A stretch of 64,000 nt of DNA from NCBI GenBank assembly GCA_030272585.1, contig BSYQ01000010.1, positions 558,001-622,000 of the forward strand, read 5' to 3'. This document shows, one piece after another, positions 35,518-47,800 of the stretch. The notes beneath the pieces were generated by a model that had not been told where the DNA came from, did not search any database, and saw only the letters and a list, made by a program, of their open reading frames with translations. This stretch comes from Bryopsis sp. KO-2023 (Eukaryota > Chlorophyta > Ulvophyceae > Bryopsidales > Bryopsidaceae). The stretch's first letter is position 1. Each line of letters opens with the position of its first letter. The position numbers were made by a program, and so were the translations under genes.

Positions 35518-38500
35518 ATGACGACAGTATACGGTGAGCTGCTGTTGGTAAAACGTGCAGCCCCCCCCCCTCCCCTCCCTCGAAAAATACACGAGATTCT
35601 GAAAGAAAGAGAGAAAGAAACGATGGGCGCTATGGGGTAGAGGGGGATTGTGTCGGAACGTCTCCACTTGATTGTTTTTTTTCTAAATTGTGCCTTTACG
35701 GGGTCGAAACGGGGTTATGCGAATAGAACCGAAGCTAAGGTTTTTTTTTTTTGAAAAAAAAAATAAGAAATATATATGGATTATATGCAACTTTGTAAAC
35801 GCAATGTATGATATTGTTGTTGCCATTCTTGCAAAAAATCAGAATTATTCGAAAACGGTTTGCATCAAGGATACGAGAATTTTGAGGGGTTCCCTGTGAA
35901 AAAAAAGGGGAAAGATAATTAATCAGCGTTCAATAATCTGCCCTTCACCAACAACTATATTCGAGAAGAAAAAAGAAAAAATCTTTGACTGGTAGCTTTG
36001 TTTTTTTTTATTTCAATGTTGTTGTTTTTTCTCATGCCCCAGTGTGTTTTATTTTTGGGAGCTACTGTGAATTTAGCAACAAAGAAATGGTTCCCTCAAT
36101 TTTTGTTTTCACATGTTTTAAGGATTTTTCTTTTGCTGTTCTCCAATACATTCCTTAGCCTTAGCTCGCCTTGAATTTTGTATTATTTTTTCAACTTTTT
36201 GTTGATGTTTTCTTTTGTTTTTTTGTTTTTTCCCTGCTAGTGTCCCCATTGCCGGAGGATGTGAGTGAAGCGGAATTGAGCGAGTTGTTGGAGGAGGTTG
36301 GTGGAATTCGTTCCCTGAAGTAAGCAGTTTTTTGGTTTTTCTGCTTGGCATTACCTCAATCTCGTACTTGCAAAAACGTAAAAAAAAAATTGGCAAAATA
36401 TGCAATAGCTGTCCCCTCCACAGTTCAAAGAGGTACCGTCAATATAGATATGAACTTTCTCAGTGAAGCTGCCTGGACCACCCAACCCAATAACTCATTG
36501 GAATTCGGAATTTTTGCCACCGCCCCTGTTCCCAGTTCAATATCCTGGTCATGTTTGTGGCACTCAAATCTTCTGGGGTTCCAGTACATTGCAGCTCCAG
36601 AAAAATGATAAATTGAGGGAAGTCACGGAATATACGCAGGATTCTTGGGAAAGGGGGACCAGCGGTGTGTGATTTTTTCGACCCGGCTGCGGCTGGGGTT
36701 GCTAGAAGAAATTTGGATGGGAATGAATGGCAAGATGTGGTGCTGGAGGTTCGATACACCTATGAACTAACCCCTGAGCAAAGACAACCCATCAAAAAGC
36801 CAAGTGAGTGAACGACCTGAAACTCGGCAAAGATTGTTGCTGTAGCTCCCCCCCCCCCAAGTCAGATAGTCGAGTGTGAAGGGTTCCTTTTTTGGGTTGA
36901 TTTTTTTTAAACCCCTTTGGTGTTACGTTCAAGTTCATTTGTAGCCTGTTGAAAACTTAAGTGTGGTTGTTTGGATGCATGGATTCTTTTCTTTCATCAT
37001 TTTTGCATTTAAAAAAAGTCGTTGCAAGTAATAAATGGAACCAAGTTGCTTTCAAAAGCTGGAAAAAAAGTGGATTTATTTGTATTTTTTTTTGCCATTG
37101 CTGCTTTTTGCAGGTGGAGATCCAGTCGAAGGAAATGGAGATTTGATGGAGGTCGAAAATCCGGCACCCGCCGCCACCGAGGGAAAAGAAAATTTTGAAT
37201 CCGAGAGCGCCGTTAAACGAATAATGGAAAATCTGGTTAGTTCCCTAACAAGCAAAAAAATAGATATTTATGCATATATTTATTTATTTATTTATTTACA
37301 TATATATATTATCCAACCACTGCCCATGAATTCATATGAACCCTTACATCTATAGAGTGGCACCGTGAAAATATGAAAAATCTGCCTTGAGGCGATCATA
37401 ATTGATGGATTTGATGGATTTGGGTTTGCAATGCAATCGTTAATGATCGATGGCGGGTCGATATCAGCCAGGTTTGAACGTGGATATCGAAACGGAGGGG
37501 GCCGTTTCAAGCGCTTGCGCCAAGTTGGGCCCGAAAGAATTGATGGAGGTGCTGTATGCTGCTCAAGATGCTGCCATGATCAATGGAAAGGCGCTCAAGG
37601 AAATCATGGTTGCCCATCCAGACTTGACTCGAGCGCTGTTCGAAGCCCAACTCAACCAAGATATGTTGAAAGTGAGCATTTCCCAAAACCCAACATGAAA
37701 AACAATCTCCCACACACAGAACCCCACCTTTTTTTTTCAATGCTTTTTCTTTTTTTGAAAAATGTTTGTTCTCTTTTTTTAAAGATGCTTTTTCTTCTTT
37801 TTCGACATTTTTCTCCTCATGTGGATATGGTTTGTGTTAAGACATAATATTTGATATTGTGATGTGCATATAAGGGTTCCAGAGAATCTCAGGAGCGTTA
37901 TTTTCTGATTTTTTTTTTTTTGCAGGTCCCCGACAATCAAGGGGTGGAGGTGGAAAGTCTTATGCAACAATTGCTTTCTATGCTGAAGCCCAAAAAAGTG
38001 CAAAAGGATGAGGAAAAGCAGAAGTCGAAACCCACAGGTATATCCAGCATTCTCCAGCAAACATGCCATCACTTTTGATCATGGATTATCCAAGCTATTG
38101 CATATGACCCTGTTTCAATTCTAACTTGCCAATGATCATTACTTTCATGCAACAAACATATAATCCTGATGAGTAAATAATGTTACAGGCAAAAAGAGTA
38201 CCTCCCCCTCCCCCCCCCCCAAAAAAAAAAAAATCCAAAGAAATACGGACATGCTAATCCAAAAATGGTGCCAACATCGATATCAAGGGCTGAAAATCGT
38301 ATTTTTTAACATTGACACAAATATTCTAAAGAGCTCAATGCATTGACCCCTGTACTGATTTGATTTGATTTGGTGCATTCCCCAGGACACTTTTCACGGG
38401 ACGGCTCTTCAGCACAGACTGCAGCTCCCCGCCGGCTACCCAGAGGTCCAAGCAGACATCCCCGCAACACCGTTCTGCCGACTCTTCCATCAAACCGCGC

Positions 38501-40246
38501 CCCACGCCATCGCTCCTACCCTCACAGGCACCACCCAACCCCGGCCCAACCAAAAAATCCTGCTTTCGCCTCCGCAACCGCCATGCAACCAGCTCAGTTG
38601 ACCCACCAAACAATCCCTTTCTCCTCTGGTGTCCATTGGGGGAATGGCGGAGTGATGGGCGGAGCGAACATCCAAGTTCCTCAGCAAATGCAGGGGCTCG
38701 CTCAACAGATGTCCGCGCAAGCCCGCAGGCAATTGACTCAGAGCCAATTCCCTGGACAGATCGCCCTGCAGACGCCGCTACAGCAGCAGCAATTGGCTCA
38801 GCTGCAAGGCACTCAAGGTGCAGCCGGTGTGGGTCTGACTGGGATGGGGTCGATCGGCAACAATCCTCTCCAAGGAATGCTTGGCGGTGCTGAAGGTGGA
38901 GGGCTGGTGCTGAACCCATCGGCTCAGCAACAGCAGGTCGCCCAGCTGAATGCTCAGATGCCGAATCAGCAAGGGGTGTCTCAGCTGTTCCAGCAGCAAG
39001 CCCAGTCGATGTTGCAGCTCCAGGGTGGGATGGTTGCAAACCAGTCAAATCTGCAGGGAAACGCAGGTCAAGGCACTTGGCAGCCACACGATCTTTCAGC
39101 GATACCTCCACCCAGACCCCCCCCTCGCCCCCCACCCATGGACTCCACATCGATGTATGTGCAACGGGGGGTGTCCAATCCATATGGAAGCATCGCGTCG
39201 AGCCAATCGACGCAGCAGGGTTGGATAGTGAGGCCTCAAATGATTCCACAGCAACAACAGATGATGGTGGGGTCCGGTCAGGGATTGGGTATGGCATTTG
39301 CAAATGCGGTCCAGCCCCAACAAGGGGTGATTGCCGCCCAACCCCAGGCTCAGCCGTTGACCAACGATACTACTAGCGCTGGGCAGATAGCAGGTGGGTG
39401 GATGGGGGGTCGATCGACTTCAACCGCATGGGAGGGGAGGTTTGGGAATGACAGTGCTAGGGGTGGAGGGCGAACGGGCCGAGGGAGGGTTTGGTACAGG
39501 TGACAGTCGATTTTGAACAGAGGAGGAGGGTTTACTTCGATCAGCTCCCCCCATACATAGGGTTCAGACCACAGGGAAAGGGTGGATGGAGCAGGAGGGT
39601 TGGGGAGGGAAAACGAAAAAAAAGAGATTAAAAAAAGAACAATGCACTAGAAAACGTAGCGATGGATCGTGGTGTTTTTGTACATGTGAAGAACTGATAT
39701 TCGTGTTTGGACCTGCCCTTCGTTTTGAGAGGGTAAAAAAACAAAGTCTGCATAGGGAAGTCGAGATGTATGTCGTAGTGTGCTCTCTGCGTTGATTCTG
39801 GCCTTCTGGTTGTCTTTCTTGTGTTTGGTTGGTCTGTTTTTTTTCTTTTGATTCCATCACAGGGGTAGCAAGAGTTTCTTCCCAAAAAACATCGATACGC
39901 CAAAAATAGCATATTATGTAATCACTCCGAGTGCATGAATGCACACATGCATGCACTGTTGTACGTCCGCCTACCACCTTCATGACTGTCATGGATGCGG
40001 GATTTGTTGCGCTGAGAAGAGGAGGCTCAGATGCTATTCACCAAGTCGGGGCTTTGTCTGTTTTCTTTTGCCCTTCGTTCGGATTTGTTCGTAACGATCG
40101 TTTTGTTTGTTTGCTTGGTTTCTTGTTGTTTTCGCAATGCAGCGTTTCTACAGGATGTGCGCGAATTGACCCCAGCCCAAATCCAGCGACTCGACCCAGG
40201 TTATCGTGATCGAGTTTTGGCCGTGCTGGCCGCCATGGACAGATGA
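35518..40246 (+). CDS. CSTF2: Cleavage stimulation factor subunit 2 (CstF-64/Rna15)
   Basis: Eight exons keep phase and give 602 residues: 35518-35533, 36241-36319, 36640-36803, 37114-37235, 37468-37671, 37926-38037, 38386-39393 and 40143-40246. The N-terminus is an RRM (TTVYVSPLPEDVSEAELSEL ... AVCDFFDPAAAGVARRNLDG ... LEVRYT, residues 1-80). Residues 128-225 form the hinge domain that binds CstF-77 or symplekin (PKELMEVLYAAQDAAMIN ... LFEAQLNQDML). A long Gln/Gly/Pro-rich middle follows. The last 35 residues match the C-terminal domain (FLQDVRELTPAQIQRLDPGY). It binds GU-rich sequence downstream of poly(A) sites in the cleavage complex. The coding part of exon 1 is only 16 bases. If the last intron (donor 39394) is retained, a different RG-rich tail ends at 39503. 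Confidence 0.92.
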
Positions 40247-42005
40247 TGCACTTGGCTGTTTTTCTTCTGCGTTGTTTGTGTGATGTTTTAAAGGTTGACG
40301 TTCAATGGACGTATATTTGTTTAGTGGGTTGCGTTCTTAGAACTTGTAAGAGAATGGAGCTATTGCCTCTTTGTTTCGCTGAAATCGTCTTGTTCGACAC
40401 CAAAGTCGGCCGAGAAATTAAATCCCAGATATTGAGTATGAAAGGTAGAAGTCCGAGAAAACTGCACATTGCACAGCACACCCTGTGTGCAGGCAGATGT
40501 TCAATGATCTGTTTAGTGTGGGAGCAACATGTGGCCCGATCGATATGATGTGATCATCTTCGATTTCACAGTTGTCCTGGAAAGTCGCGTTTTTTTGGGG
40601 GGGGAATGATGGCTGGGGAAGGATCGACCCTCAGCATTCTTTGTTGAAGGGTGAGAATGGAAACAAAAGATTTAGCTGACTGAAAAAAGACGCAGGTTTA
40701 AGCTTTTCTCAAACTGGTTTGGGGGGGGGGGGATAATACTGCAAAAATTAAGCATTTTATTCATCTAAAATGGGTAGAAACCAGCTCAAAGGAACAAAAA
40801 CAAAAAGTGACAGATATGAAAAAAGGGTTGATGACTCTGGTCAGGATTAACTGAATATGGTGGCTGGAGTCCCTCCCAGTTCAACCCATATATTGTCCTT
40901 GTCAGAAACTGGCACACCATTTCGACAGTCCAATTGACACTCCTTCCATATAATCTGATTGTCCCCTCTTTTTTATAATGACCCCTCTTACAGAACATTT
41001 CTAATATGCACACCCCCCATACAAACAAACAAAACAGGATTACATGCAATGTAGCACCCCTTGTAATACAGAAAGGATAGACAGGTTTTGGAAAATTTGT
41101 GCTCCCTCCCCCAACCAGCCCACTACACTCATACCTCGTGCCTACCTCTACAACGACTGAACGGTCAGAAACCACATTCGACAGAAGTTCTTACCTCGTG
41201 CAGCATCCCCCACTTTTGATTGGCTCCGCGTGAGAGGTTACGCCATCCACAAGATCTGCCCACCCCAAAAGACTTCCCCGTCAGCCGTCATTTCAGGCCC
41301 TTTTCTTGGCCTATTTTTGATGCGATCGGCCACCCTCCTACCCCCCTCGCTTTCGGAAAAATAAATGTCGAATCGCGGGCTCGAATCGCTTCGAATGGGA
41401 CCAGGAAAACCCCACCTCCTCCACCCTAGGACGCAGCTTTCTGTTCCGATACGTGTGAATGCGAGCATTGAGTCGACATCACGTATTTCACGTCCAGCGG
41501 AAAGGACTCGAGCCCACATAAATACGTGGGGTTCAGCGAAAGTCGGTAAATCCCGTCTGAATTGTGTATTCCACTTTTGCTTTCACAGCAACCCTGCAAA
41601 AAAACACATTTTCATATCGGTGTCGACAGTCACATATTTCGTGGTTAGTCATGGATCTTGTAGTCATTTGCCAATTTCGAATTCTGTTGGGTGAAACACT
41701 GACAGGATTCACAGGGGGGAAAAAACTGCAGTAACTCAACTTGGACCTTTTCTCTGTGTGAATCATGTCACAGCCGCAGCATTTGGGGTGTTTCAGTTTA
41801 GAAATTGGTCTTTTCTTTTCTTTTTTATTCTGACCTTTTTTTCTTTCTTTCTTTCTTTCTTTTTTTTTTTGGGGGGGGGGGGGATTTGTGTCGGAAGTAA
41901 CACCGCATCCTAACTGTGCCAACCTTGATGGGTTTTCACAGTGGTGTGCTGTGTGTGTGGTTTTTTTCCCCTACAGGGAGAAAAAGATTGAGGTTGTAGG
42001 TAACC
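40247..42005. other. Intergenic between CSTF2 and F-box/WD40 gene
   Basis: Contains G tracts at about 40720 and 41871 and a TTTC microsatellite at 41840. No coding signal was strong enough to call. The 200 bases before 42006 should carry the downstream gene's promoter. Confidence 0.45.
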
Positions 42006-43815
42006 ATGGCAAAAGAGAGCCTTTCCCTGGAGAAGACCAGGAGGACCCCTTCAGGGAAATTCTCCAAGGTGGTGTTTTGCTGCGCAAGGCCGCAAACCGC
42101 AGTTGAACAGGCGGAGGAGGAAGCGATCAAGACAATGGAAGCAGAAGCCATCGTCAGTGGCCGCTCTTCTATTTTCAGCGATTTTTCTTCCATTTTTAAC
42201 TCATCGACTTGGGGGCTGCGGAGCATTCGGAGCATCAGGGTAAATTGGCAAAAAAAAAAATTCCCTTTTTGATTTTTTTCAGTATGGCTAATGTGAAATA
42301 AGGATGTGTATATGGAATAAGCCAGTTGTTTATTGTGGAAGACAATATATTAACAGTTGAATAAACGATGGCCAGTTTTTCCAACAAACTTAGTGCAGGA
42401 ATGCCCCCGCCCCCCCCGGACAGAATGATATTGATAGATCTGCAACTTTGGAATATTTGGTGCAATTGCAAAACTGGCCAGGAAATTCAAATATGAACTG
42501 GATTTTGAATTGCCGACACAGGACAAGTGAAATTCATTTAGTCGTCAAATTTCTTACGGTGCTCAAAAATTTGTCTATAATGGGCTAGCTGAAAACTCAT
42601 TAAGAGATGCGTTCAAGTTCCGGATCGAACTAGGGTACAAACCACATGGTGGCGTTCACTTTTGTTTGAGGATTTTTTGCTTTGTTTGTATTTATATCGT
42701 TTCAACATACTTTCAACTTGGATGAGATACATGCTTGCCTGTTGTTTTGAATGAGCTGTTCCACAGTGTATGTTTTGCTGTTGCAGTTACGGCACAGAGT
42801 CAACCCTTGGCATTTACCCCCCAGCATCATAGATCAAATCTTCTCGATTTCTTCTGCGCGTACGATCGCTGCATGTGCATGCGTGTGCTCGACCTGGCAG
42901 AAATCCGCCAATGGTGTCGGAATCAGAGATGCAGTCAGACTGGAGCGCATTCTGAGTGCCGAAGATCTGGAGCCAACAGTTTTAAGCACCAACGAAAAGT
43001 TCACCCGAACATCCGGCCGCCGTGCTGGGCTCGTCGCACTCGCGGGTAAAGGATTCTTGTCGATTTGGGATTTGGAGGAAAGTGATCTGGCCGTGAGGTG
43101 CCATGAGGCGGAAGAGTTGTCCATCCGTGCTTTGATTTTCACCCAGGATTTGCTGTTGACCGGGGATGATGATGGAAACTTGTGTGGTTGGGATCACAGA
43201 TCGGGGGAATTGAAGTTCAAGACACCGGTTTATGACAAGACCTTATCGGCGATCGTCGATTTGAACGGGAGCGTGGGGACCACTGGTAGCGGCACATCGG
43301 AAGTCAAAATCTTGAGGAAATCCGATTGGGGCTGCGAAAAAGTGCTCAAGGGACATAAGGATGGGGTGTCGTGCTTGGGTTCGGCATGCGACGGGGCTAG
43401 GATTGTGTTTGGTTGCTTCGTGGGGTCGATTCGGGTGTGGGATGTGGAGTTGGGGGAGTGCATCTTGACGTTGCGGGGCCATCAGAAAGCCGTGAGTTGC
43501 GTGGATTCGTTTGGAGGTTTTCTGGCCAGCGGTTCCAACGACTTGACGGTGAGGGTTTGGGATTTGGCTACCGGGGAATGTGTGAGTGTTCTGGAGGGGC
43601 ATGTGCATTGGGTTAGAGCGGTAGCTCTGCATCGGGGTTTCGTGGTTTCGGGTTCTCAGGATAAGACAGTGAGAGTGTGGAATTTCAAGACGGGGGACTG
43701 TTTGAGTTCGATCAGTGTGGGGTCCTTGGCAAAGTTGATTCGGATGGATGATGAGAGGCTTCTTGTGGTCATGAGCGACAGCCGAATTCTCGGCTGGAAA
43801 CTCGATGGCAAGTAA
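42006..43815 (+). CDS. F-box/WD40-repeat protein (substrate adaptor)
   Basis: Two exons, 42006-42239 and 42787-43815, join in phase 0 to give 420 residues. The first exon is a basic, then acidic, leader. Near its start the second exon has an F-box (LPPSIIDQIFSISS ... CACVCSTWQK, residues 88-117). Beta-propeller repeats follow with typical GH and WD endings: FLSIWDLEE, NLCGWDHRSG, VLKGHKDGVSC ... SIRVWDVELG, LRGHQKAVSC ... TVRVWDLATG, LEGHVHWVRAV ... TVRVWNFKTG, RILGWKL. At least six blades are visible. Family members recruit phosphorylated substrates to SCF ubiquitin ligases. The target cannot be inferred. An upstream start is possible, but the frame before 42006 lacks support. Confidence 0.9.
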
Positions 43816-44439
43816 AGTGAGCGCCCACGCTGTGCAGCATTGTCTTAGACCAGGCTTTCCAAAGGGGGTCGGAAGAAAGCTTTTTGTTCCCCCTTTTTTT
43901 TTCGTTATCTTTTCCGTTAATCGTAGCTTGTGGTTTTCTGTTGATTTGGGTGGGGGTCTGTTTCGTCTGCCGCTGGATTGGCCAGCCGACTGTTGAGCGA
44001 GAAAAGCATCGAACATTCAAAAGGCGTTCAGGAACTGGTAATGTACATATTTGCGTTGATACATAGGGTGAGAACTGTAATTTCTGAATTTTAAAGAAAT
44101 ATATTTTGGACTTCACAACAGAGAGACAGATTCTGCAAAATTTCACTGTATTGCAGGGAAGTGGGCCTGTATTAAATCATATCAACTAAAATGAAAGTTT
44201 GAATAGTGGAACGTATTCCTATTGTCCTGTTCTTTCGGACAGGGTCAACAAACTGTGAACTCAAAAGACCCCTTTGTTTTGCTCTGTGACAGTCCTTGCA
44301 CACTTTGTGTGCTGACAAGAACAAAGCACCTCCAAGCCTTTGTCTTTCCTTTTATTTTGTCTCCATAAAGAAAAGAAAAGAATTTTAGCTTTAGCTGATT
44401 GGCAGTCAGAGAAAAGAAAAGAGCTTTAGCATCTCATTT
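43816..44439. other. Intergenic, 3' flank of F-box/WD40 gene
   Basis: No gene seen. A near-direct repeat, AGCTTTAGCTGATTGGCAGT followed by GAGCTTTAGC, lies at 44386-44430 next to the pseudogene fragment. Confidence 0.4.
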
Positions 44440-44615
44440 CGAAACTGAAGACCCGCTTACAGAAACCACCCCACTCCCTTCAGATCAATAGTCCGATCCT
44501 TGGATCCAAAAAAGGGGACAAGAACCATAGCTCGACTGCTGTGTGTGGATCAGCACTCAGTGAAGGTAGCGGTGAATATTTTCACAAGGGGCAGGTTGAT
44601 TTTATAGCTGAGAGG
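44440..44615 (-). pseudogene. Degraded copy of the secreted Cys-rich gene's 5' end
   Basis: The plus strand from GAAGACCCGCTTACAGAAACC to about 44610 aligns with 15020-15240 (GCAGACCCGCTTCCAGAAACC, ACTCCCTT, CCAAAAAAG, GACAAGAACCA, CTGCTGTGT). The match covers the promoter and the first codons of the mature region of the gene at 14297-15143. About 40 bases that would contain the start codon and signal-peptide start are missing, and the reading frame is disrupted. A TATAAAA (44606-44600, minus) is kept at the position of AATAAAAA in the intact gene. Nothing of exon 2 is present. Confidence 0.75.
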
Positions 44616-44825
44616 GACCGATTCTTTCAGTCGTAAATTTTTTTCAGTCGTTCACATCCATCAACGTCAGCTGGAAGCTAAGTTTCTTGTCTGTCTTTTC
44701 ATAGCCTAGTTACCCCAGCGTCAATATCAGGTTCCGAAACCATCCATGTACGCAAAACTACCCTGTTCCCTTTGGTATGGGAACGACAGGTATCATTTTC
44801 CGATTCTATTAAGGAAGTCGTTTCC

Positions 44826-47800
44826 ATGGCATCGCCCCTGCTGCTACCCACCCTTCTCCTGATCGGCGTGATTAATGTTGTTTGCCAGCAAAACTCTCCA
44901 GCACAAAGTGAGCTCTGGGAATTTTCTTCTCCTCTAGTCTCCTTTCTGGAGGAGGTGGATGGCTGTGGCTAGATCATAACCTTCTGGTGAAAACACTTAT
45001 TTCTTGGGGTAGTTTGAAACTTGGCGGCGGCGGGGGTTTGATCGACCGTCGCGGTGTGTTGCACGTTTGTGTGTGCTCGATTGTGATTTAGGGGGTGTTA
45101 CAGAGTGCGAGAATTTGCTTGCGAAAGTGGGATTCGTCGATGGGCGTGGCGTTCTGGACCAGAAGGCGGCGAGCTCAATAGAGCGAGGTTTTCAGGAATT
45201 GCTGGACTGCCTGCCGTCGAAGGCAATTCTGGAGTTCGGTGTTGACGAATTGGAGCTGGATGCTGTCTGGAGAATCGATAAGCCCGTCACATTGAAAGGC
45301 GGCGCCGATTCTTTGTTTTCGATCAAGTGCCCAGAGAAGCCGTCTGATGTCGGGGGTTTTATACAGTGAGTGTTCGATTGTGGATGCTGTATCACTATTT
45401 CTGTTGAGGGAATCTTTTCTTGGCTTAGGAATGCTATTCGCTAAAATTGGCTTGCCTGGAAGAAAGCTGACTAAATTGTTTCTTTCTTTCAATGTTGGGA
45501 AAAAGTGCGTTTACTTTTACATTTTTTTGAAGTGGATTGATGTAAATGTAATTATTTCAGTGACTTGGAACATTACTTATCACTTGTACGTTTGATCTGC
45601 TATACAACAGCGTGTGTTTTTCTGCTCATATTATTATTCGTTTTTTTGAATCACTGATTTCGATTTTTTTATTTTTTTTTTCCTTTCAGGTCACAGGATG
45701 TTTCACTTTTCAATCTTGAATTCACTGGGTGCGATTTCAACTCAACGAGGGGCCTCATCCACATCGAAAGCTCCAAAAATGTAACTGTAAGGGACGTACG
45801 ATTCACAAACATTACTAATCATGGTGGACCCTGCTGCATGTCGGTCATAGAGTCCGAAAATGTCTTAATAGATCAAGTAACGGCGGAAAAAAACACGGGG
45901 GGTTCAAGGGGGGGCGTTTTTTCATTTCAAACAAAATCCAGAGCCAGGATTTTGCGTTCAAGATTCAACCAGAACAATGCCAGGGGGTTTGGAGGGGCGA
46001 TCTATGCAGACATGGCCACTGTGGAAATTTCTGAAGCGAGTTTTGAAGAAAACAAAGCTGGAGGGAGGGGTGGGGCTGTGTCAGCATCGAATTCGAGTAG
46101 GGTCAGGATTTCCAGCTCAGAATTTCTGGGCAATCGTGTTGAGGAGCCTGAAAAAGAAGTTAATGAAAAGGTAAGTCAAAATCGCTTGGATTTAGGCACT
46201 TGATATTACGTTCAATATAAATATAATTATATTTATGATAGGAAATAAACTTATCATATGCCAAAGTATGTTTTAAGAATTCCATGATGTGCCCCCCCCC
46301 CCCCCCCAATTTGAATGAAGCTGGTTGCATTAATTTATTTGAGAACAAATAAATAGAGGGACCTGGTCAGACTGTTGGAATTTGAGAAGAAAATATGTCA
46401 TTGATTTTGTGTAAAATAGGGCGATGTCGAGGAGCAGGGTTTGGAAGGGGGGGCAATCTCTATTGTAAACGTCAAGGTTGTGGATATTGAGAATTCGACT
46501 TTCATTAGGAACAGAGCCCCGAGGGGAGGAGCTGTTTTAGTCAATGTAAGTGCATCCTCAAGAAAACAAAAATGCAGTTGTAAATTTAGATCAAAATTCG
46601 TATTCCAGAATTGCTGATTGAAAAAGAAAAGTGACATCAGTGTTGTTGTTGGTATCGTTTATCTAATTCATCCATGACTTCTTTTTTTCTTTATTTCTTT
46701 GACCTTGGTTTGGCATCTTTAATTAATTTTAATTAGCTGATTTTATAGTCTATCAATGTCGTTTTTTTATCACAGTTTTTCATATTTTACCAAAAAAAAA
46801 TTGTGCACAACTCATGGGGATCGAAACTATGTTTGTTTTTTCACACACTTGTACTCGTAATTAATAATATAACAAAATAACAGCAAACATCATCTGTACA
46901 ATAACCTATCCCTGACAGGGGAAAAAAAATCCAACGTCCTTGTGAAAATTCAGGCCACTAGCCTCACCCCATCCAAGGTGCGAGTTTCAGGCTCCACTTT
47001 CAGAGCAAACAAAGCTTTGGATGGCGGCGAATTGTCTGATGGGGGGGCTATATATTCAACTGGGATTGACTGCTTAGTGGAAGCCTCGGTTTTCGAGAAA
47101 AATGAAGCCAGCGACGCTGGAGGGGCTTTTTTTGGCCGGGACCTTGTGGGGCTCAATGTCTCGTATTCCCAGTTCACTGAAAATGCCTATGGGGACGATG
47201 GGGGTGGAATTATATTGCTGGTGAGTGGGATGCCTTTCTTTTCGAATCGATATTTTTTGGTTTTGAATCGATAATGGGATGAAATTGGAGGTAGTCTGTG
47301 CATTAGGAAGGAATAAATGTTATTGGAACACTTTTTGAAGTCCATGGAAGCTGGAAAAGTGGAAAAGTAAGGAGAAATATATGAAAAAAAAAGTTGATCA
47401 TGACCCCAAGATGCTATTCTTTTCTTGTTTAAAAATGGGGAAAAGTTAAACAAAAAAATGATGATATTTTTACGTTCCTGTGCTATTTGCAGGAATCGCA
47501 AAACATATTTTTGCATGACACCAACTTCACTGGGAATTACGAAAAGGGTGGAAAGAGTGATAATGTTCACAGCGGAGGCGCCATCCATGGCTGGTCTGTC
47601 ACTGATATTTCTCTGTCAAAATGCCATTTCACCGAGAATCGAGCGATGCAGGGTGGGGCACTCCAGATCGAAGTAAGTGGCTTTTTTTAATATGAAAAAG
47701 AAGGAGGGGGGGGGGAGGAGAACGAAACATCTCTGTGCATCTCATTAATAAGCAGTTTTTTTATCTAGAAAAAACACAATAGTTTTGACTTTGATTCAAA

